A program made the translations under genes and the position numbers. Below the pieces are notes generated by a model, which worked only from the letters and a program-made list of their open reading frames with translations, ran no database searches and was not told the origin of the DNA. 64,000 nucleotides of DNA from Pardosa pseudoannulata (lineage: Eukaryota; Arthropoda; Arachnida; Araneae; Lycosidae). Of this stretch, positions 52,300-62,799 are shown piece after piece; position 1 is the stretch's first letter, and the number at the start of each line of letters is the position of its first letter. The stretch lies in assembly GCA_032207245.1 (NCBI GenBank), contig CM063508.1, positions 95,798,016-95,862,015 of the forward strand. The letters run 5' to 3'.

Positions 52300-52840
52300 T
52301 TTAAATCTTTAAAATTCGCGAAATTAAAAAAATTTTTCCTTTTGTAGAGGGGAGTCGGTTAATAGATTAATGAGAGTAATTCGAAGGTAAAATCAGGTTA
52401 CAAAATCCCTTCACAGAAAAAGGGGAAGGGGGGAATTAAGATCTTATTTTGTTGTAAAACAAAGTGTATATCCAATTTACTATGGGCATAATCCGTTTAT
52501 AATCAGGGAACCTTCTACACCTTTTGCCGTAAAAGGAACATTGCCACATAGTTTCAGCATCGAATAACTGAAAATAATCTATTAACCGATCCCTCAAGGA
52601 AGACGAAAAAAAAAATCTTGAAATTTTGAATTTAAATATCATGATCAATTTTTGTCGCAGAGAAGTGAAACGTTTTTTGTCACGGTCCTTAGAACGAGTT
52701 CAAATTTTTACTAAATGAAATGTGATTAAAAAATGGGGGAACGTATAAAAATTTAGATTTTTTAAATTTTCGCAAAATTGAATATTCACATTTAAAAAAA
52801 ATTTATTTTCGAAAAATTTTCATTTAAAAATAATTTACTA
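52300..52840 (+). other. Flank of the minisatellite, no identified content
   Basis: AT-rich stretch with an A/T hairpin-prone segment (CGAAAATTT/AAATTTTCG types) leading into the array; possibly one transposon together with the array. 51900-52300 likewise shows nothing. Confidence 0.35.
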
Positions 52841-52841
52841 T

Positions 52842-53920
52842 ATTTAAATTATATTCATATTATATTTGTATGTTTAAAAAATATTAGAAAATACTAAAAA
52901 TATGTCTGCGAAGAAAAAGGCCCGTCAAGGATTAGGCTATGTTCCCCTGTATGTGTGATACTATATTTAAATTATATTCATATCATATTTATATGTTTAA
53001 AAAATATTAGAAAATATTAAAAATATGTCTGCGAAGAAAAAGGCCCGTCAAGGATTAGGCTGTGTTCCCCTGTATGTGTGATACTATATTTAAATTATAT
53101 TCATATTATATTTGTATGTTTAAAAAATATTAGAAAATATTAAAAATATGTCTGCGAAGAAAAAGGCCCGTCAAGGATTAGGCTGTGTTCCCCTGTATGT
53201 GTGATACTATATTTAAATTATATTCCTATCATATTTATATGTTTAAAAAATATTAGAAAATATGTCTACGAAGAAAAAGGCCCGTCAAGGATTAGGCTAT
53301 GCTCCCCTGTATGTGTGATACTATATTTAAATTATATTCATATCATATTTATATGTTTAAAAAATATTAGAAAATACTAAAAATATGTCTGCGAAGAAAA
53401 AGGCCCGTGAAGGATTAAGCTATGTTCCTCTGTATGTGTGATACCATATTTAAATTATATTCATATCATTTTTATATGTTTAAAAAATATTAGAAAATAT
53501 TAAAAATATGTCTGCGAAGAAAAAGGCCCGTCAAGGATTAGGCTATGTTCCCCTGTATGTGTGATACCATATTTAAATTATATCATATCATATTTATATG
53601 TTTAAAAAATATTAAAAATATGTCTGCGAAGTAAAAGCACCGTCAAGGATTAGGCTAGGTTCCCCTGTATGTGTGATACCATATTTAAATTATATTCATA
53701 TCATATTTATATGTTTAAAAAATAAAAGAAAATATTAAAAATATCTCTGCGAAGGAACAGGCCCGTCAAGGATTAGGCTATGTTCCCCTGTATGTGTGAT
53801 ACTATATTTAAATTATATTCATATCATATTTATATGTTTAAAATAATATTAGAAAATATTAAAAATATGTCTGAGAAGAAAAAAGGCCCGTCAAGGATTC
53901 GGCTATGTTCCCCTGTATGT
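52842..53920 (+). repeat. Minisatellite, unit about 120 bp, nine copies
   Basis: Each unit has ATTTAAATTATATTCATATCAT, ATGTTTAAAAAATATTAGAAA and a constant GC-richer core beginning ATGTCTGCGAAGAAAAAGG and ending CCCCTGTATGTGTGATA. The core falls at about 52902, 53025, 53148, 53262, 53384, 53507, 53620, 53743 and 53866. In most copies the core reads as a closed 18-codon frame (MSAKKKARQGLGYVPLYV). The array ends in a (TG)n-like tract (53918-53970). No spacer diversity, so not a CRISPR array. Confidence 0.92.
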
Positions 53921-53999
53921 GTGTGTGTGTGCGTGCGTGCGTGTGTCTATGTGTGTGTACGTATGTGTTTGTTGAAATGGGAAGCTGGAACATTTATAA

Positions 54000-54635
54000 T
54001 TCTTAAATCATACTCTAAAGTACCCCCCACTTTCGCATGAAACGCAGGAATTATAACAACCATTAAATTTATAATTAAAATAACTTTCCAATTTAATTTC
54101 CAAACTACACGAATGGCTTCAAAAATTACTATAGAAAATTGATTTGATGGTTTAGAAATATGATTAAAAGTAGTAACTAGGTATCTGGTATTCGATCTAT
54201 ATTGACAATTAATACCTCTTAACGTTCCACTCCTAATGAAACTGTTAAAAGTTAATATTTAACGAACAAATACTGAAGACTTGATTAAAGGACATTTATA
54301 AGTGGTTTAATGCAATGATTTTAATTAATTTAAAGGGCTCTCTAAAGAAATTCGTTACAATAGAGAGATCTCAACTGGATGTTTAGTTTACTAAAAAATA
54401 AGTTGGATTTTGAATCATAATTAGAAAATTGTAATTATTAAATTTCATGTGACAGATAAGAATTACTATAGTTTTAAAATACAAAAATAATTATCTTAAG
54501 TTATTTTGAGAAGTTAAATTAAAAGAATTGTGTTGAATAAAATATGAAAAATCAATGTTTAAAAAAAGGTAATGGGAGATAGGAAAGAACTAAGAATATG
54601 GAAATAATCCATATACAGAAAATTCGAAGTTCGTT
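54000..54635 (+). other. AT-rich intergenic stretch
   Basis: Nothing recognised. Confidence 0.5.
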
Positions 54636-54639
54636 TTGT

Positions 54640-54673
54640 TATACAGGTGCTCGTAGACGCAAGCACCTGTATA
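54640..54673 (+). repeat. Short hairpin
   Basis: TATACAGGTGCT is followed by AGCACCTGTATA after about 10 bases. Confidence 0.8.
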
Positions 54674-54794
54674 TTAAAATGATGATGATGGCCGTATCAC
54701 TTGTGTTTTAAAGTGAAGGGTAGGTTCGAATTCTACTGTTGACATGGAAATTTTTAATTATTAAGCAATTAGTAATTAGACTATAGGGTGCAAG

Positions 54795-54860
54795 ATGGGG
54801 CAGCGTGTGGGGCTCCTGGAGAATCCTGGGGTTCTAGGTTCGAACGTACCTCAATATCTC
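54795..54860 (+). mobile_element. tRNA-like SINE head, possible
   Basis: GGTTCTAGGTTCGAACGTACC includes a B-box-like GGTTCGAACG preceded by GGGGCAGCGTGTGGGGCTCC. A similar fragment, GGTTCGAATTC, lies at 54723. Both look like heads of degraded tRNA-derived repeats. Confidence 0.4.
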
Positions 54861-55104
54861 CCTGTACATTCAGAGAACGAGCAAGTTAAATTTGAGGGCA
54901 TGTATGTCACCACGACAGGTAGCTATTAAGTAGGAGAGAGGTAAGTAATCAGCCGGAAAAAATCTCCTTCAGGGTGCTCAAAAATTGAATAGATTTACGA
55001 GTATGACATGACAAACACCTTACACCCATCAGGGTCGGCGGCCCGCCGTGAGATGACTAATAATTGGAGAACTTATCGAATGCCACACCGAAGGTGTTTG
55101 TTAA

Positions 55105-55198
55105 CTTTCGATACACTCGAGTCTATAGGTTCGAATTTTGTTCATGGCATGGATGTTTATAGTCCTTCAGAATCAGCTTTAAAGGATCTAAGGTAAAT
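55105..55198 (+). mobile_element. SINE fragment (copy 8)
   Basis: B-box-like GGTTCGAATTTTG followed by GGCATGGATGTTTATAG and CAGAATCAGCTTTAAAGGAT, matching the middle of the best preserved copy at 40.6 kb. The CCAAACC end is absent. Confidence 0.62.
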
Positions 55199-56670
55199 TA
55201 ATAAGGTAAAAAAAAATTAATCTTCTCAGCAATTTTTTAAAAAATCTTATTAAAAAGGCTTATTTTCTGCTGGTATTTTTGTGCTTATATATATTGAGAT
55301 ATCTACTTTTCATTTAAAAATATCTGACGTTGAATATTTCTAAAAGTAATTTCATAATGGTGTTATGTAGTTAGTAGAATGAAAGGCGCCAGATGGAAAA
55401 GACAGACGGTAACGTAGACATCAAAGATGTTATGCACGACACACTCACACAAAACAGCAAAACAAGAAAAATTTAGCATTGTATTTTCACGCAGAAGGAT
55501 AGTAATTAAATTGTCAACGTCTTTTAACTCTCCCGCGAGCGCCTAGACCAGGGAACCCATTTGACTATTGGATGAAACATTAATATTAGATTGTAATAAA
55601 GGATGCTGCATAATTTGATATACTTATAATTGCAGCTTTGGAGGAATTATTATTGTTAATTTATAATTTATTCAATTTATCGCATTATATAGAAACAATA
55701 CAAAACATTTATCACATTCATCTTTATTTTTTATAAATAACTACATATTCATTCAACTAAAACTTAAAAAATAATAAAGTAGAAATTTTTTTCAATAAAT
55801 ATAATGAGTTATTAAAAAATGCAACTACCAACTGTTGGCCGTAGACATTTGCTTTTAATTTCAAAAGTGTTTCAAATACACATTCCTTTTAATGCTATAT
55901 TTAAATTTAAAAATTCAATTTTGAGCAGATTATCATCGCTACAAATGCCTGTCTTCTACCACGTATTGATATCTTAGACTGCTTAAAGGTAACTAAGTTG
56001 TCTGTTCACGCCTACTGGCAGATTGAAGTGGAAGAAGCAGATCGCAAAATGAGAACTTTTATTTATAACTTCTGGCGGACTTTATGAGTTCAATGTCATG
56101 CCATCCAGTCTTTGCAAAACGGCAGGAAAAATGATTAGCAACTTTCCTAAAATGGACCATGTATCTAGACGACATTGTCAAGTTTTCTGATACCTTCAGA
56201 GTCTATCATCAACTTTCAAATGTCCTATTTAATTCCATCTAAGAAGCTGGACTTGTCCAAACAAATTCCTCTCCAAGATTCAACAAATTAAGATTTTAGG
56301 ACATCTAGTATCCGAAGGAAATGTTTGCCCAGATACAGATAAAGTCAAGTCTGGGAAGTGTTTTCCAACACCTCAAAAATGCACGGTGTTAGATGTTTCC
56401 TAGGACTCTGTTCATGTTATCGCAGCTTTATCAAAGATTTTTATAATCAAACTCAGCCTTTACAAATGTTGGTGAAATATAATTCTAAATTTTGTTGGGG
56501 ACATGAATAGGAGGATGTTTTTAAATGGGCTAAAAGTAACACTTATTATTATCTTACCCCTAAATTGCTAATTTAAGACGTAAAGGCCGAATCAGAATTA
56601 CGTATGAATGTCAGAGGCTATGGCATCGGAGCAGTCCTGGATCAAATGGAGCTTGTTAAATACAAGTATA

Positions 56671-56967
56671 ACTTATGGTACATGACCCCCCCCCAGGGGC
56701 ACACCTCCTTTAGGTGTGTACGGGGTTCACGATCCCGGGGTACCTGAGTGATCTTTCTCTAGCGTTCTTCCCGGTAGTCTCGAGCTTACCTCTGTAGTGT
56801 TTGCTCCTTACCGGGTTGGACCACATTAAAATCGGACCATGACGGGCCTCTCGTAGGTCAGCGGTGGCTTGGTAGCCATTATGGAGTCACTGTAGCAGCA
56901 CGGTCATCATTAGTTGCTGCTGTATGTCTTCGGATGGGTCGGCGTAAAACACACTTATGGTACATGA
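56671..56967 (+). mobile_element. Insertion with 15-bp target site duplication inside the gypsy relic
   Basis: ACTTATGGTACATGA occurs at 56671-56685 and 56953-56967. The roughly 267 bp between them are GC-rich and run from a C homopolymer through GGGGCACACCTCCTTTAGG to GGGTCGGCGTAAAACACA. A duplication of this length fits target-primed retroposition of a short or 5'-truncated element. The family is not recognised. Confidence 0.85.
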
Positions 56968-57069
56968 ACTGTAATCAAAGCCGAGAAAAATTAATAAAAT
57001 TATTCTATGACTGAAAGACAGTGTCTTGGCAGCGTATAAGCCGTTCACAAGTTTAGACCAAACCTCGGA

Positions 57070-57110
57070 TAGCAAAATAGCAGATTATAGATCTCCAAAC
57101 CAAACCAAAA
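57070..57110 (+). mobile_element. SINE tail fragment
   Basis: TAGATCTCCAAACCAAACC matches the distal end of the SINE family; no body present. Confidence 0.45.
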
Positions 57111-57179
57111 CTTATACAATTCAAGGTTCATACTGGCGGTGGTTTCCTAGCTCAACACATCGCGACATATCCCTCCGAA

Positions 57180-58740
57180 ATATTTCCGTCGCATGACTTC
57201 AATCTATCATCTCTGGTTGGTCCCTTATTCATTAGATCCCACCGCACTATTCCGGGTTTTACTACTTCCCCACCCGGTTAAAACAAACAAACTACAAATT
57301 AACTGGGAAAAAACTCAAATACTTTATTACAATCGTCCCTGCGTCCCAGGCATAGGGCTAATGCGCAATGCTACGCTTTCAAACATAACAATAAAGAGGA
57401 AGACTTTACAGACAGTAGATAGCATTAACCATTTAGGAGTCTTAATTCACAAAAATCACGGTTAGCATGCATACTGCACCAATCAAATCGAGAAAGTTAG
57501 GATCATATTCATCTTCCTGAGAATAAGAGCTGGGGTATTCGTCCAAAATTAATAAAGCTGAGGTACCTCACGGTACTAGAAAAAATACTAACCTACATAG
57601 CCCCGATCTGGGGACTACGCGCGAGTGTACAAACAGACGAGCGACTCACAACCTGGCAACGCCTCTTCCTGTTAGCTATCGACAAGCTAACAGAGCCTCC
57701 CCAACCTCAACACTGCAAGTGATAACGGTTGTCATGCCCATCACCTAAAAATCAAATACGAAGCAACAATAGACAAAGTATCATGGCTAGGCGAAGCCCA
57801 AAAGCTCTACCGTTGTGAGTTCTCCCCAGATCAATTTCAGAAAAACTTGAAACTCTGGGACGTACACCTCATCCTATACAATACACGTCACAAATACAGA
57901 GCTACCACAGCACCTCGAAATTTACACCGACAGCTCAAAGACCGAAACGGGAGTAGGGCCTTTGTTGTTTACGAGAACGGAAGATAAATTAATGATTGGC
58001 AAGCAAGCCTAACATTAAAAACTAGCGTTTTTTAGGCAGAAGTGCTGGCACTCACGAAGGCTGCTCAATGGGCAAACAAGAGAAACAAAAACTATAGATT
58101 ACTAACAGACAGCATCTCGTCAATTTTTGCCTTAAATACTCCGTTCTCAAGGAATCCGCAAGTCAGGGAGCTGCAGGACTTAATTAGATATTCAAGGGGA
58201 AAATCTCATATTTCGGGGGTAGAGGCCCACGTTGGAATCGAAGGAAACGAAAAAGCCGATACACTAGCGAAAGCAGCAGCGGCTCAAAATTTAGCTATCC
58301 TGACGGTTAGTCCCCTCCCCCCCCCAGATCTCTACTGAAACTCAAAATCAAATCATTAATCATAGAGGAATAGTAACAACTTTGAGTCAACATTAACACT
58401 GGTAGGACCACCTTTGACTTTTTTGAGGACATATAGGTTAACCGCCTGGTCAGAAACTGCGTCTTAACACAAATATTCACGGGGCACAGTAACTTTCCGG
58501 CTTACCTCCACAGGTTTAAACAATACATTTGGCTCTGTAGACAAGTATGGAAATTGGATACACTACCTAATGGAGTGTACTCTCGACGGGGAACAGCTTC
58601 TAAAAAAGATAACAGACAGGGACAAGTCTCTCTGGCACAAACAACTAACGAATAACACATGCCTCCAGAAGAAGGCAATGACAATAATGCCTTCTTCTAG
58701 TGGGCTGTCACACAAAATAGACGACATAAAAACGCAACAA
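57180..58740 (+). mobile_element. Non-LTR retrotransposon ORF2 relic (RT end plus RNase H)
   Basis: Plus-strand pieces: a reverse transcriptase C-terminal part with INWEKTQILYYNR and SINHLGVLIHKNHG (57294-57465), KYEATIDKVSWLGEAQKLYR (57756 on), an RNase H part with EVLALTKAAQWANKRN, LLTDSISSIFAL and VEAHVGIEGNEKADTLAKAA (58040-58295), and a tail fragment to 58750. Several stops and frameshifts. A LINE carrying RNase H is known in the I/LOA-type groups; I do not assign a clade. Confidence 0.82.
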
Positions 58741-58839
58741 GCCACGACTTAACAACCCAGCAATACAAAAACATTGACTCAAAACACAAGAACTCACTCT
58801 CAGTAACACAACATTAGGTTTCTGGCAGACCCCATTCAT

Positions 58840-58975
58840 GGTTGGTTTTGGTTGATGGTTGGTCTTGGATGTTAGTTGGTTGGTCATTGGTTGGTTGGTT
58901 GGATAGCTAAATTACTCTTATAACTTCATTGTTTAAAAAAATAATAAATAAACCAGCATGCTGGTCCAAAAATAA
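58840..58975 (+). repeat. TTGG-rich LINE 3' end, probable
   Basis: Repeats of GGTTGGTT / GGTTTTGGTTGATGG run to 58900, followed by an A-rich AAAAAAATAATAAATAAA. The position just after the ORF2 relic fits a 3' untranslated tail. Confidence 0.5.
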
Positions 58976-58979
58976 TTGC

Positions 58980-60430
58980 CTATGATGTTCGGCAAAGTAG
59001 CTGGTAAGCTGCCGTGGCACCACAAAGCACGAGTTTATTGGGTCATTCTGCCAGTCACGGTACTAACCAAGCCCCCATCTCCTGATCGAACTTTAGGCAC
59101 AGCGCATCTATCTCAAAATTTTTTAGCTACATAATTTTTTTTTACTTAATCTTGACTTTACCTCGACAAGGGGATACACAAAACCTCACACAGGCGACAC
59201 TCTCTCCCCCCTTTCCTTTCTAGTCTCAAGTGACCGTCATGGGATAAGTCAGCTTTCTAACTTCTTTTTAAGTCAGTGTTCTCTTTCAGCTTTTCAGGTT
59301 CGCGTTCATTAGGTTCTAAGTTCTAAGTTCAGTTCCTGATGTAGGATCTTCTGCGTCGCCCTCCCTTTCTCTCCCCTTGTCCCCCTTAGTTGGAGCTTCA
59401 AAATTTCCCTTGGACTATCAGGAAGTCCATATTCGGTGGATAGGATTCTCCACACCCAAAGCCAGACAGTGGGTTTCCCACAAGGGAGACCACTGGTAAG
59501 GCAGAGGAAGGGCATAGTAGGATTAGGTCTGCTATGATGAGTGACTCGGCAAAGTAGTTAGCATTAGTCGAAGCTAAGACCCCAGAAGCTGGCTTCCGCA
59601 GCAACCCTAAGGGGCCTCACCCCTCATCAGCCAGGGTTTTTTTCTTTTCAGGCTTTTTTTTTTTTTATTATTTTATTTATTCATTTTGTTCTCTTTTTCT
59701 CTAGTTTTCATTATTCATCTTTATTTTTCTTTGATTTCCTTTTTTCAGAACAACCAGTCCAGCAGATTCCGCAGGGTCAAAAGAGGCCATCACTCGACTA
59801 TTTCCTTTTAATTTTTTAACTCAAAATTCTTCCATTACGTATTTTCTCAGTTAGTCCAGTTTTTACTGAATTAGTTTGGTTTTTTCCCTTTTCTCGGGGG
59901 TTCCGCTGAGTAGGCCAAAGGTCCGTCACAATGATCACAGAGTGATGGTCCAGAGGACCAGGATTACGTCTGTCGCCTCTCAAAATTTCCTCTTCATCTT
60001 GTTTGGCTATTGGTTTTTCGTCTATAGCTTAACGAGCTAAATCCTAATTCCTCCCTTTTTTTGGTTAGTCTTCTCGTCCCGCGTTGTTCGCCACTCTTTC
60101 TAAGTCCGGCTTCAAGAGGTCAGCTAAGCATCCAGTAGTCTTCCAAATTTTCCTCCCTCCAGTCTCCGCGTTCGCTCTGATTGCGCCTGCGGCGGCTTCG
60201 GAGCTTTCGGGGTGCGGGTGCCTTGACTCAATACTTGTCAGTCTTGCCACCACTGAGAAGCCTGCAGGGCCTCACGGCAAATGGGCCCGGTTAGCGTTTC
60301 TGCTACTTTGCCGGTGGAGGTCTGTCTGCCTTATTTCAACGGCATCCTTATCCCTCCATAATTAACTGGAACATCTCATGGCGGCTCGCATCAAATCCTA
60401 TTTGTCTCGTAGTGTCACTTTTCCAGACTA
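58980..60430 (+). other. GC-richer block, probably the 5' part of another retroelement
   Basis: Composition is the least AT-rich of the window, with CCCTTAG/TCTCCCC-rich sequence (59340-59480), GGTTCCGCTGAGTAGGCC at 59900 and a 93-codon open frame at 60084-60365 (Pro/Ala/Leu-rich) with no recognised domain. It resembles the untranslated leader of an arthropod LINE, by composition only. Confidence 0.35.
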
Positions 60431-61240
60431 GCAGACGCTTCTATTAACAATCCGAGCTTGGCATTGGTTATATATTGGTGGTTCCGATGTCTCACCACCG
60501 ATGTTTGAAGCTACTTCTATGCAAACATTAGTTTGATTAATTTCAACCCTATGATAATTTTTTTTTTCGTGCCATATGAGACTTCTCCTCACTCGGTAGC
60601 TTCTGCAACCAGAAACCAAAAGGTTGGTCGGATTGGGTGAGTTTGTATTACTTTCCATCTGGATAAGTAAGAACAACAGTGTGCATCTTTAACAATATTT
60701 ATCAGGAACCACATTTTCCTTATGTTGCCTAATTTCCCGTAGTTTGACAAAATTACAAAGATTATGTACAAAAGGCGAAAGGGCTTTTTGTGGGTAACGT
60801 AGTCACATGTCTCTGCTGCCCTTCAGTGGCAATGTTTGTCTTAACGTCTCGTTATTATTACAAACGTGCGATAAAATTTTTCAATGAGCACATTTTTGTA
60901 TGAGGTCGGGAGGCAGACAATGTTCTATATCCAGGTAGAAAAGAAAGCGTTTTCTGAGAGGAAAAGGGAGAAACAGTTTTTGCTTCCATGGAAATATCCT
61001 TTCAGGAAAGAACAATCGACATTCGCAGAGTAAGAAAAAGAAGGATCTGTCAATTTTTAGAACTGGGTAATATTTTACTCTATATAGGTTATCATAAACA
61101 ATTACTAGATGCATAAGTCTAGCATCAGTGGCGTACACTAGAAAGGGATTTGTTTCCTTCTCATAGACTAACTGACTAAAAAACTTTTTTTTAAAAACAA
61201 TAACATAGTGCTTTGTTTTACGTACTTGAAGGGAACACAT
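60430..61240 (+). other. Intergenic stretch without recognised content
   Basis: Short open frames on both strands show no domain; no transposon ends seen. Confidence 0.4.
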
Positions 61241-61255
61241 AAAGTGTCTTCGAAG

Positions 61256-61655
61256 GTGTGACTAGCGTAAAAAGAAATAGCTACCAGAAAAACTTAAAAG
61301 TCATTTATTAAGATTTTAGAAACAAAGCGAGATAGTCACCAGAAAAATCTTAATGGAAAAATATCAGCAAGCTTGCTGAGCAAAAGTAAACTGCATTCAG
61401 CTGAGGTCCTGAAGGAAGCACAGTGAGGACGCTGCCGGGAAGCAAAACAAGGTCGTGGCTGAAGCGGACGCTGCTATGTTGGCTGGCTGGAACTGCTTGC
61501 TCTATCCCAGCTACGGTGGGCCTAAATAGGGCGGCCGGCATCATAGGCGCACGCGCCGCCGCTGATGGCAGAATGTAATTACCATATGCCTCGCAGCTTC
61601 TTCAAAGGCTGGATTAGCGTAAGTCCGGGTATCTTCTACCCTGGCGCCTCATACT
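61256..61655 (-). mobile_element. Candidate solo LTR
   Basis: Read on the minus strand: starts TGAGGCGCCAGGGTAGA, carries a TATA-like CCCTATTTAGGCCC, a downstream GC-rich part, then AATAAATGACTTTTAAG, and could end GCTAGTCACA. TG..CA limits with TATA and AATAAA in order suggest an LTR, but no 5-bp target duplication was found. Confidence 0.45.
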
Positions 61656-62259
61656 TGTATTAAGTTCTCATACTTCCATTACATTTTATCAAGTTATAAT
61701 ATAATAGGCATTTTATTACGTTATAATTTGACAAAATGATGGGCTCGTTATATACAAGCATTTATCTTCTGTGACGCTTTCTTGTAAAACAACAGTGGTT
61801 TTCAAAGTGTTTCCTATGAGCCCTCAGCGGTTCGGTTGCTCTCTGCAGGGTTCATGGTAAATAACAATTTTTGATGGTGCGAGGGGAACGTGAAAGGGGC
61901 GTACAAAGGGACGTTATTTTAATGCAAGGTAAAATAATTTTGACCCATTTTTATTTTAATGAAAGTTAAAATAAATAGCCATATATAAATTAATTGCCGT
62001 CACTTATTTTATTCCTTTCCCATCCCATATGTAAAGTCATACATGCTGCAACATATTCAGGACAATGTTGAGAATTGAACACACAGGAGTTATTTATTAA
62101 TAACCTTCTCTTTCTTTTGCTTTCTCTCTCCCTTGTTTTATAATAACACCTATCCCATTTTCTGATACATTATCTATTCTTAAGACATTGAACCATAAAT
62201 AAATTATTACATATGAATCCATCGTAATCTCCCATTTCATCAGTAGCATTTAAAATAAT

Positions 62260-62798
62260 ATATTTATAATTTAAAACACAAGGTATAATTTCAAATTTCA
62301 ATAGATGCTACTTTAAATAACTGAACGTTTTAATTATAATTTATTTTTACGTTAATTTTTACGTTGCCGCATAAAGAAGCTTAGTCAACGAGCTAAGTGT
62401 CCGAATGGTCAAAGCACGCGATCCAGACCCGAAGATTGTGGGTTCGATGCTTGCCATGGCTGTTTTTCCACAGTACGGACTTTTAATTTAAAAATGTTAT
62501 TGTTTCCTTATGTTCTTGAACATTCTAGATCTTTCTTTAATACGTAAATTAGTTATTTCTCAAATATTCTGTTCGGGTATAAAAGCTGATACCCACTAGT
62601 TGTAGGCAACTTCTCGGTCTTGTAAAGTTACGAGTTGCTACCTAGCTTCAATAAATTCTTCTGTTACGTTAAACGGTGTGTTCATTCGAATCTTCGTGAC
62701 AATATTTATAATTTAAAACACAAGGTATAATTTCAAATTTCAATAGATACTACTTTAAATAACTGAACGTTTTATTTATAATTTATTTTTACGTTAAT
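62260..62798 (+). repeat. 97-bp direct repeats flanking an insert with tRNA-like and LTR-like parts
   Basis: 62260-62356 and 62702-62798 differ by only a few bases (ATATTTATAATTTAAAACAC to TTTTTACGTTAAT). Between them lie a tRNA-like head (CCGAATGG at 62401, GGTTCGATGC at 62443) and a block with GGGTATAAAAGC at 62574 and AATAAATTCTTCTG at 62650, typical of an LTR promoter and polyadenylation signal. The repeats are too long for an ordinary target duplication. Confidence 0.8.
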
Positions 62799-62799
62799 G

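Larger units (their letters stand above)
55930..57160 (+). mobile_element. Ty3/gypsy-type LTR retrotransposon pol relic, interrupted
   Basis: Frame-shifting plus-strand fragments give reverse transcriptase-like pieces in order: LPRIDILDCLK, YWQIEVEEADRK, ILGHLVSEGN-like, FLGLCSCYRSFIKDFYNQTQ and GYGIGAVLDQ, the last from the pol RNase H domain. Many stops and frameshifts: a fossil. It is split at 56671-56967 by a later insertion. No LTRs were identified at its borders. 55200-55930 upstream shows nothing clear. Confidence 0.78.

Noticed and set aside
52842..53920. Regular array could be taken for CRISPR
   Set aside because: The whole unit repeats with no unique spacers, and the context is eukaryotic; it is a minisatellite.
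60084..60365. 93-codon plus-strand open frame
   Set aside because: Low-complexity Ala/Leu/Pro/Ser-rich translation in a GC-richer retroelement-like block, with an equally open antisense frame; no support as a host gene.
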